Origin: Patescibacteria group bacterium
Lineage (GTDB): Bacteria; Patescibacteriota; Patescibacteriia; UBA1558; GWA2-36-10
NCBI GenBank assembly: GCA_030917205.1
Contig: JAUPVE010000009.1
Location: forward strand, 1-12,373
Direction: 5' to 3'
DNA length: 12,373 nt
Notes under the pieces: generated by a model
Databases searched by the model: none
Seen by the model: only the letters and a program-made list of their open reading frames with translations
What the model was told of the DNA's origin: nothing
In this document: piece after piece, positions 5,912 to 11,697 of the stretch
How positions within the stretch are numbered: the stretch's first letter is position 1
Layout of the letters: every line of letters begins with the position of its first letter
Program-made: the position numbers and the translations under genes

Positions 5912-8650
5912 ATGGAAACATGGAAGCCGGAAATTAAAAGTGAAGAAGATTTACAGAAACAATTAGAAATAACCGAGGATGTTGTTGGTACCGAAATTGT
6001 TCCAAATTCTATTAGGGATGATATTTTTAATTTGTCGCTCGATGAAATTAAAGAGCGTTATCCAGAACGTTATTCGGCTTATCTTCAAATTTTACGTGCC
6101 GAAAGGAAGAGTGAGCAGATAGTAGATGATGAATTAAACAAGATGAAAGAATGGCTTGAAACTCTTAATAATCTTGACACCTATATAACTAAACATAGTG
6201 ATAATGCTAATGAAGATAGCGTGAGACTCAGAGATCGACAATTTACAGTTTTCGAAGATATTAGAAATGCTTTAGAAAAAGGGGAAAAAGAAGGTTATGT
6301 AAAATTACCAACCGGAGTGGGCAAAACAGTTTTATTTATTGAGTTAATAAAAGCCTTAGATAAAAAAACTTTGGTAGTAGTGCCCACGCGACAACTTGTT
6401 CATCAGACAGGAGATAAAATAAAACAATTTGCACCTAATTTAAAATCCGGTAAAGTATATGCTCATGAAAAAAATCTTGAGGAGAATACCACTATCATCA
6501 CTTATGATTCTTTGGTGGCTATGGTAAAATCAGGGAAAATAGTGCCAGAAAAATATGATACTATCATTCTGGATGAAGTGCATAGGTGTTTATCAGAAGC
6601 ACGTCAGGAAATAATAAATAGATTTCAAGATGTAGTAAAAATAGGTTTTACTGCTACTCCAGAATATTCAAAAGAAAAAAAAGTTTCAAATATTTTAAAA
6701 AAAGAGATACATTCTATGGGTGTTAGAGAGGCAACAGAAACGGGTTTACTCTCTTCTTTTTCGTGTATTGTTGCCAAAACTGATATTGATCTAAGTTCCG
6801 TAAAAATACTTTCCAACGGTGAGTATGACCAAGGGGAGCTTGAAAAAGTTATAAACGTTATTGGACGTAATAAGGCAGCCGTAGATATGTATGAGCAAGG
6901 GTTTAAAGGTAAAAAGGCCATAGCTTTTTGTTTAAGTATTAATCACGCTAATGATGTTGCTCAAACTTTTATTGAGCGGGGCATACAAGCGGTTGTCATC
7001 AGTGGGAGAACCCCCAGGGCTGAACAAGGGAAAATTATTCAGGATTTTGAGTCTGGGAATATAGATGTTTTGTTAACAGTAAATTTATTAACCGAGGGTT
7101 TTGATGCTCCTAATGCTAGTGTATGTTTGAATCTTGCTCCTACACATTCATTGGTTCGAGCTGAGCAAAGAGCAGGAAGAGTTTTACGTCTTGATGACAA
7201 TGATCTGCAAAAGCATGCTTTCGTGGTTGATTTTTTGGATAAAGATCAAGGTGATAAAAGATCGCCAGTAATTTTTCCAGAAATAGTTGGTGATGCCGTT
7301 GTAAGTCCTAAGAAATTTGATAACGGAAATGGTCAGGGAGGCGGTGGTGTCGGTGAACCTAATTTACCAAAGTTTAATGTAGATGGGCTCAAGATGATTG
7401 TGGATAGTGATGAAGTTTTGAGGATCTCTAAAGTTCTTGGGGAATATAGAAATGAATTTAAGCAAGAGGCAGCTTTAGGCTGGCAAACAGCTTCCTCTCT
7501 TAGATTTGCAGTGAGAAGTAGTAAAGAAACAATTAAAGAATTTGCTGAGCAATATAGAGAAAATCATCCAGAGTGGTTTGGTAATTTTTGGGTTTTTGGA
7601 CAGGAGGTAGAGCATTACCATCCGGATCTGGTAGATAAAATAATTACGAACCTTACTAAAATAGAAGCGCTTGAGGGATGGGAAACGGCTAGTAAACTTA
7701 GCCAGCGTTTGCAGCGAGATTTTTATTTTATTAAAAAATTAGCTGAGCAATACAGAGAAAGTCACCCAGAATGGTTTGTTAATTTTTTGGCTGGCAAAAA
7801 GGAGAGGGAACATTATCATCCGGAATTAATTGAATTGATAAAGAAAAATCTTTTACAGTTAGAAGCGCCCGTTGGTTGGGCTACATCAGAAAAGATTGCT
7901 AGCGAAATTAAGAAAAGCCCTGTTACAATAAAAAAAGCAGCTGAACAATACAGAGAAAGTCACCCAGAGTGGTTTGGTAATTTTTGGGCAGGTAAGCAAA
8001 ATACGGAGTACTATCATCCGGAATTAATTGAAATCATAAGTAAAAATCTATTGCGAATGGAGGCACCGCTCGGTTGGTTTACAGTAGGGAATATTAGTGG
8101 TCAAATCAAAAGTGATGGTAAAACAATAAAAAAGTTAGCTGAACAATACAGAGAAAGTCACCCAGAGTGGTTTGGTAATTTTTGGGCTGTTAAGATGAAT
8201 GGGGAATTTTATCATCCCGATTTAGTTGAAATAATAAAAAACGAGTTAGCTACACCAGAGGCACCGCTCGGTTGGTTTACGGCTAGAAAAATAAGTGAAC
8301 AAATTAAAAGTACTTCCCAGACAATAAAAAAAATAGCTGAACAATACAGAGAAAGTCATCCAGAGTGGTTTGGTATTTTTAAAGCTGGCCCAAAGAAGCC
8401 AGAGTATTATCATCCAAATTTAATTGAAATAATAAAAAGAGAGTTAATTAGACCTGAGGCCCCAGATGGGTGGAAAACAGCAACGTGGCTTAAAAGTAGT
8501 ATAAAAGTCAATGTAGTAACAATAAAAAAAATAGCTGAACAATACAGAGAAAGTCATCCAGAGTGGTTTGGTACTTTTTGGGCTGCTACGATGGATGCGG
8601 AGTTTTATCATCCTGATTTAGTTGAGGAAATTAAGAGGCATTTTGGGTAG
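5912..8650 (+). CDS. SF2 (DEAD/DEAH-type) helicase with six C-terminal 66-residue repeats
   Basis: 912 residues. Residues 1-105 are charged and helical, unrecognised. The helicase core has R-D-R-Q (107-110, Q-motif-like), Walker A L-P-T-G-V-G-K-T (132-139), Walker B L-D-E-V-H (220-224), motif III T-A-T-P (247-250), E-G-F-D (395-398) and motif VI Q-R-A-G-R-V-L-R (419-426), resembling ResIII/RadD-type DNA translocases. A Gly-rich linker (471-481) leads to the repeats, G523 to the end, each with G-W-x-T-A, an HTH-like stretch and AEQYRESHPEWF. No nuclease or methylase domain is visible, so restriction function is not supported. It follows the ATP-grasp gene by 45 bases and precedes a terminator, so it likely closes the operon. 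DNA binding by the repeats is inference. Confidence 0.88.
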   Translation: METWKPEIKSEEDLQKQLEITEDVVGTEIVPNSIRDDIFNLSLDEIKERYPERYSAYLQILRAERKSEQIVDDELNKMKEWLETLNNLDTYITKHSDNANEDSVRLRDRQFTVFEDIRNALEKGEKEGYVKLPTGVGKTVLFIELIKALDKKTLVVVPTRQLVHQTGDKIKQFAPNLKSGKVYAHEKNLEENTTIITYDSLVAMVKSGKIVPEKYDTIILDEVHRCLSEARQEIINRFQDVVKIGFTATPEYSKEKKVSNILKKEIHSMGVREATETGLLSSFSCIVAKTDIDLSSVKILSNGEYDQGELEKVINVIGRNKAAVDMYEQGFKGKKAIAFCLSINHANDVAQTFIERGIQAVVISGRTPRAEQGKIIQDFESGNIDVLLTVNLLTEGFDAPNASVCLNLAPTHSLVRAEQRAGRVLRLDDNDLQKHAFVVDFLDKDQGDKRSPVIFPEIVGDAVVSPKKFDNGNGQGGGGVGEPNLPKFNVDGLKMIVDSDEVLRISKVLGEYRNEFKQEAALGWQTASSLRFAVRSSKETIKEFAEQYRENHPEWFGNFWVFGQEVEHYHPDLVDKIITNLTKIEALEGWETASKLSQRLQRDFYFIKKLAEQYRESHPEWFVNFLAGKKEREHYHPELIELIKKNLLQLEAPVGWATSEKIASEIKKSPVTIKKAAEQYRESHPEWFGNFWAGKQNTEYYHPELIEIISKNLLRMEAPLGWFTVGNISGQIKSDGKTIKKLAEQYRESHPEWFGNFWAVKMNGEFYHPDLVEIIKNELATPEAPLGWFTARKISEQIKSTSQTIKKIAEQYRESHPEWFGIFKAGPKKPEYYHPNLIEIIKRELIRPEAPDGWKTATWLKSSIKVNVVTIKKIAEQYRESHPEWFGTFWAATMDAEFYHPDLVEEIKRHFG
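7478..8647 (+). repeat. Six tandem 198-base coding repeats in the helicase gene
   Basis: The motif AEQYRE(S/N)HPEWF begins at codons 545, 611, 677, 743, 809 and 875 (bases 7544, 7742, 7940, 8138, 8336, 8534), and the G-W that opens each unit at 523, 589, 655, 721, 787 and 853: an exact 66-residue period with no indel. Within the unit a block of about 49 bases starting at each of these positions is nearly invariant; copies 3 and 4 are identical across it. The rest of each unit differs substantially. The four residues just before T-I-K-K (or F-I-K-K) vary: SSKE, RDFY, KSPV, SDGK, STSQ, VNVV. The last unit is 60 residues long. Confidence 0.97.
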
Positions 8651-8678
8651 AGATAGAGCATTTTTATATTTTTTAAAC

Positions 8679-8708
8679 AAGCCACCCTATTTATCGGGGT
8701 GGTTTTTT
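8679..8708 (+). terminator. Terminator of the helicase operon (repeat copy 2)
   Basis: CCACCC and GGGTGG form the same hairpin as at 2476-2509, with the same loop and T6 tail. Bases 8679-8714 match 2480-2515 without a difference. It lies about 30 bases after the helicase stop. There is no long A tract upstream (only AAACAA), so read-through control from the opposite strand is less likely than for copy 3. Confidence 0.88.
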
Positions 8709-8716
8709 GGTATACT
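8708..8716 (+). promoter_or_regulatory. Extended -10 promoter for the DKNYY gene
   Basis: TG-G-TATACT directly after the terminator T tract, with -10 at 8711-8716, in the same position relative to the hairpin as the promoter at 2509-2517. No -35 is evident. The ATG is 28 bases after the -10. Confidence 0.55.
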
Positions 8717-8744
8717 TATGGTGTTTAAAATTTAAATTTAAAGT

Positions 8745-9965
8745 ATGAAAAAACAAAAAGTTCAATTTAGTCTAAAAAGAAGCTTAATACTCATTACGTT
8801 TCTTGGTATCTTTTTAATTGTTTTCATGAGTATAGCAAACTATAAAAATTTTAATAATTATAATTATTTATCTGGTAAACAGCAGAATAATAATGTTAAT
8901 ACGGATGTTCTAACTAATTTAAATGTTAATACTCCAGTCAGCACCACTACTAATAATAGCGAAAAGAATAAAAGTGATGAATGGTTTTTGTATACGAATA
9001 TAAGATATGGTTTGCAGTTTGCATACCCGGGTTACTGGACGACCTCTGGTAGTGCTGATACAGGTGAGTATCAACTTTTAGACGACGTAGAATCGGGTGG
9101 CGCTTCTGGTGGCGTTTTTATTAAACCCCTTGTTAAGCAATCGGTCGATGCCCTACTCGTTGATTTACAAAAGAGAGCTGAACAATCGCGGAAATATTAT
9201 CAAGAGCATCCAGATGGACCAGCAACTAAATACAGTGAACCGGAATTAATTACTATAGCTGGCGAAACAGCAATAAAACAGATTTATCAACCTTATGAAA
9301 TTACACCAGCGGGTGTGATGTATTTTTTCCCCCAGAAAGGTGTTGAAATCGATTTGACTAATCTATATAGCTCGGGCGATGATGCTGAAAAATATACTAA
9401 TCTTGTTCACGGTAAAGTATTAGCCTCTTTAAAATTTTTAGATAAATTAACTTATTTAGATTATGGCTATTACACAGATGGGAAGGATATTTATTATAAT
9501 CATTTAGAATTTATTAAAAATATTTCAAATAAAGAATTAGAAACCTTTGATCATTTTGCCGAAAAAAATAGGAATTATTTTGATGATAGTTCAGCATTAA
9601 AAGTAGAGGGTGTAGATCCGGGTAGTTTTGTGACTCTTCATGAAATATGTGGTATGGGTGGATGTCAGGGCGTAGCAAAGGATAAACATTTTGTATATTC
9701 TGGTGGCACTATAGATACTAGGCTTGATGATCGATTAGTGGACGTTAGTACATTTGTTTATTTAAAATATAATTTTTTTAAGGATAAAAATATTTTATAC
9801 TATTATGGTTATGGGTGGGGCAGGGTAGATTATGTTGATTTAGATACTTTTGAATTTATAAATCCCATGTATAGTAAAGATAAAAATAATGTTTATCAAT
9901 TTATGGACGGTTTTAATATAGTAAAAGGAGCCGATCCAAAAACATTTAAAGTGCCAGTATATTAA
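8745..9965 (+). CDS. Membrane-anchored protein with DKNYY-type C-terminal repeats
   Basis: 406 residues. A basic N-terminus (MKKQKVQFSLKR) is followed by one hydrophobic segment at about 12-30, most likely an uncleaved signal anchor with the rest outside the cytoplasm. An Asn/Thr-rich linker (about 36-76) precedes a globular part (about 80-232) beginning W-F-L-Y-T-N and including F-A-Y-P-G-Y-W, similar in style to PsbP-like lipoprotein domains. From about 240 come repeats of the DKNYY type: T-D-G-K-D-I-Y-Y, A-E-K-N-R-N-Y-F, A-K-D-K-H-F-V-Y, F-K-D-K-N-I-L-Y-Y and S-K-D-K-N-N-V-Y, with interleaved G-A-D-P-x-T-F. Cys302 and Cys307 could form a disulfide. The function of DKNYY proteins is unknown. 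It sits alone between two copies of the same terminator type. Confidence 0.78.
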   Translation: MKKQKVQFSLKRSLILITFLGIFLIVFMSIANYKNFNNYNYLSGKQQNNNVNTDVLTNLNVNTPVSTTTNNSEKNKSDEWFLYTNIRYGLQFAYPGYWTTSGSADTGEYQLLDDVESGGASGGVFIKPLVKQSVDALLVDLQKRAEQSRKYYQEHPDGPATKYSEPELITIAGETAIKQIYQPYEITPAGVMYFFPQKGVEIDLTNLYSSGDDAEKYTNLVHGKVLASLKFLDKLTYLDYGYYTDGKDIYYNHLEFIKNISNKELETFDHFAEKNRNYFDDSSALKVEGVDPGSFVTLHEICGMGGCQGVAKDKHFVYSGGTIDTRLDDRLVDVSTFVYLKYNFFKDKNILYYYGYGWGRVDYVDLDTFEFINPMYSKDKNNVYQFMDGFNIVKGADPKTFKVPVY

Positions 9966-9970
9966 ATTAA

Positions 9971-10000
9971 AAGCCACCCTGTTTATTGGGGTGGTTTTTT
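9971..10000. terminator. Bidirectional terminator between convergent genes (repeat copy 3)
   Basis: CCACCC (9974-9979) pairs with GGGTGG (9989-9994), then T6. It differs from copies 1 and 2 only at two loop bases (A to G, C to T). On the minus strand the stem is followed by CTTTTAATTT, so it can also end the methyltransferase transcript whose stop is 10 bases away. Confidence 0.85.
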
Positions 10001-10010
10001 GTTTGATATT

Positions 10011-10595
10011 TTATTTTTTGATTAAAAATGTTACATAATCTTCTCTAAATCCGATATAGTCATGATGGTAAATTTCAACATTAGAAAAAATATTGTTTAA
10101 TAATTTTATAGTTTCCTCAAAGTCTACAGCAATATTTATTTTGTCCTCCTCGGTATAAGAAGTACCCTGGTGTGTGACGGGCGTTATTAATATAAATATA
10201 GAATCATCATGTAAACATTGTGCTACATTTTTTAAAAAAAATTCTTTATTATCAATAAAAGTATAAACCCAACTGCATAAAAAAATATCAGCCTCTAAAT
10301 TAATTTTTTCGCTACTTAAATCGGATTTAATCAATTTTATGTTTGTTGTTTTATTTTCTTCTATTTTTTGTTGTACTTTATTTAAAGCAACTTCCGAAAA
10401 ATCTAAACCAGTGACATCAAAGCCTAATTTGGAAAATTGGAACAATGTTTGGGCTGTGCCACAACCAAAATCAACCATTTTTTGAGGAGATGGGTTAGTA
10501 TCTTTTTTAATTTTTGTTAATAAGAGATTTAAAAAATGTTCGTTTAGTGGTTTGAATTGCGGATTATTGGAAAATATTTTGTCCCATTTATTCAT
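10011..10595 (-). CDS. Class I SAM-dependent methyltransferase
   Basis: 194 residues. Motif I V-D-F-G-C-G-T-A (41-48) is the S-adenosylmethionine-binding glycine loop; D65 in G-L-D-F-S (63-67) is the acidic residue at the end of strand 2 that binds the ribose hydroxyls; S-D-L (91-93) and the strand I-F-L-C-S-W-V (104-110) complete the Rossmann core. It resembles the small UbiE/TehB-like methyltransferase_11/25 group, which methylates small molecules; the substrate cannot be read from the sequence. The length is typical for a one-domain enzyme. It has its own promoter, shares terminator copy 3 with the gene facing it, and is the only minus-strand gene inside the accessory stretch. Codons are very AT-rich. 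Confidence 0.88.
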   Translation of the reverse strand: MNKWDKIFSNNPQFKPLNEHFLNLLLTKIKKDTNPSPQKMVDFGCGTAQTLFQFSKLGFDVTGLDFSEVALNKVQQKIEENKTTNIKLIKSDLSSEKINLEADIFLCSWVYTFIDNKEFFLKNVAQCLHDDSIFILITPVTHQGTSYTEEDKINIAVDFEETIKLLNNIFSNVEIYHHDYIGFREDYVTFLIKK

Positions 10596-10636
10596 AACCG
10601 TATATTATTTAATTAATTTTATATTATATATGGTTA

Positions 10637-10665
10637 ATTATGTTTCATGTGTGTTTAGTTGTCAA
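10637..10665 (-). promoter_or_regulatory. Promoter of the methyltransferase gene
   Basis: On the minus strand: TTGACA (complement of 10660-10665), a 17-base spacer, CATAAT (complement of 10637-10642). The start is expected near 10630, giving a leader of about 35 bases. It is divergent from the ricT promoter, with about 33 bases between the two -35 boxes. Confidence 0.7.
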
Positions 10666-10675
10666 ATATATTTTT

Positions 10676-10690
10676 AGGGTGGTTTTTTTG
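10676..10690 (+). other. Orphan right arm of the repeated terminator
   Basis: AGGGTGG followed by T7-G matches the right arm and tail of the terminators at 2498, 8697 and 9989, but no matching CCACCC left arm precedes it. A minor 5-bp pairing with ACCCT at 10694-10698 is possible. It is placed upstream of the ricT promoter, as the intact copies are placed upstream of promoters. Confidence 0.4.
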
Positions 10691-10697
10691 TTTACCC

Positions 10698-10726
10698 TTG
10701 TCATTATCGCTAGTATTTGCCATACT
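10698..10726 (+). promoter_or_regulatory. Promoter of the ricT-like gene
   Basis: TTGTCA (10698-10703), a 17-base spacer, CATACT (10721-10726), with TG at 10718-10719 making an extended -10. The predicted start is near 10733, only about 14 bases before the ATG at 10747, so the mRNA leader is very short and has no SD. Confidence 0.65.
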
Positions 10727-10746
10727 ATGTGCATATTAATATATAT

Positions 10747-11625
10747 ATGCGTCTTGCTAAGATAAAATTTCATAAATTAGATAAAGAGTTTTTTTTCTTA
10801 CCCGAGTTTATTAGTGACCATCGTTCACAGATTAAGATTGGCGAGCAGGTCATAGTAGATACAGCTATGGGTCATGATTTGGGTGAATTGCTTGATATTG
10901 CTGAATATACTGATGAGGAAGTAGAAAAAATCAAAACTAGCCAAGCCAAAAGTTTGGGTGATTTGAAGGGTTTGAGTTGCCTAGCCAGTGAAAGTGATCT
11001 AGCCAAAGCTGAATCTCATAAGGTTAGCTATGCCAAATATCTCACCGATGCCCGTGAAATGTGCCAAAAGCACAAGCTCAAAGAAATGAAGCTGGTAGAT
11101 GTTTCTCTTTCTTTAGATAATACTCGATTGACTATTTATTTTATTTCCAATACTAGAGTTGATTTTCGGGATTTGGTCAAAGATATGGCGGCTATTTTTC
11201 ACAAAAAAATCCGCTTACAGCAAATTGGTGTCCGAGATGCAGCTAAAATTGGTGGTGACTGGGGACCTTGTGGCTTGCCCTTGTGTTGCAAATCTTGGCT
11301 TTCAGACATTGGCAAAGTCAATCCTGATTCTATAAAAAAACAAGAATTGATGCATCGTGGTGTTGATCGTCTGACTGGTGTCTGTGGTCGCTTGAAATGC
11401 TGTTTACGCTTTGAGGAAGATCAACATCGCTGGGTAGAAGGTCAGACTCCAAAAGTAGGAGATAGCATCCAGATAAAAACTGGCCCAGCTAAAGTAGTGG
11501 CTGTCTATCCTGACAAAAAAACAGTTGATCTAGAAGTGGCTGGTGCAGTCGTTGAATATCCCTATACTGAGGGCAATCAATGTAAGTCAGATTGTCAGAC
11601 CGGCTGTGGCTCGGATTGTAAATAA
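10747..11625 (+). CDS. ricT: PSP1-domain protein, RicT/YaaT family
   Basis: 292 residues beginning MRLAKIKFHKLDKEFFF. In Bacillus, RicT (YaaT) works with RicA and RicF in an iron-sulfur complex that affects RNase Y mRNA maturation and phosphorelay signalling. Family signatures visible: D-T-A-M-G-H-D-L-G-E (38-47), G-G-D-W-G-P-C-G-L-P-L-C-C-K-S-W (169-184) and G-V-C-G-R-L-K-C-C-L-R-F-E (211-223), with Cys at 175, 180, 181, 213, 218 and 219. The tail adds four Cys at 279, 283, 287 and 291, exactly every fourth residue. An in-frame start at 10717 (TTG) would lie before the -10 box and is rejected. Codon use resembles rpsB and tsf, so it is a core gene. In many bacteria the family sits near holB or tmk; those are not seen here. 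Confidence 0.9.
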   Translation: MRLAKIKFHKLDKEFFFLPEFISDHRSQIKIGEQVIVDTAMGHDLGELLDIAEYTDEEVEKIKTSQAKSLGDLKGLSCLASESDLAKAESHKVSYAKYLTDAREMCQKHKLKEMKLVDVSLSLDNTRLTIYFISNTRVDFRDLVKDMAAIFHKKIRLQQIGVRDAAKIGGDWGPCGLPLCCKSWLSDIGKVNPDSIKKQELMHRGVDRLTGVCGRLKCCLRFEEDQHRWVEGQTPKVGDSIQIKTGPAKVVAVYPDKKTVDLEVAGAVVEYPYTEGNQCKSDCQTGCGSDCK

Positions 11626-11632
11626 TTATATA

Positions 11633-11661
11633 ATGACCTTTTAGGAATAATTTGCTATAAT
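11633..11661 (+). promoter_or_regulatory. Promoter of gap, lying inside the preceding terminator hairpin
   Basis: A perfect TATAAT (11656-11661) with extended TG (11653-11654), and a weak -35 ATGACC (11633-11638) at 17-base spacing. The -10 lies in the loop of the hairpin at 11643-11679; a start near 11668 would leave out the 5' arm, so gap mRNA cannot form the terminator. Confidence 0.68.
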
Positions 11662-11684
11662 GTAAAAGCATTTATTCCTTTTTT
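11643..11684 (+). terminator. Probable terminator of the ricT-like gene
   Basis: AGGAATAA (11643-11650) pairs with TTATTCCT (11672-11679), extended by TGC (11653-11655) with GCA (11668-11670), and the 3' arm runs into T6. The loop is 12 bases and holds the gap -10 box. GC content is low, so termination may be partial. Confidence 0.55.
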
Positions 11685-11697
11685 AATACAAAAAAAT

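Noticed and set aside
7478..8647. CRISPR-like or satellite repeat array
   Set aside because: The 198-base repeats are in frame, without indels, inside one helicase gene; units are far too long and the variable parts encode conserved protein positions.
5912..8650. Type I or III restriction enzyme subunit
   Set aside because: No nuclease motif, no DNA methyltransferase or specificity gene nearby; the methyltransferase at 10011 is a small-molecule type without DNA-methylase motifs.
10717..10746. Upstream start for the RicT-like protein
   Set aside because: It lies before and within the -10 box of the predicted promoter, so it would not be transcribed; the MRLAKIKF start suits the family.
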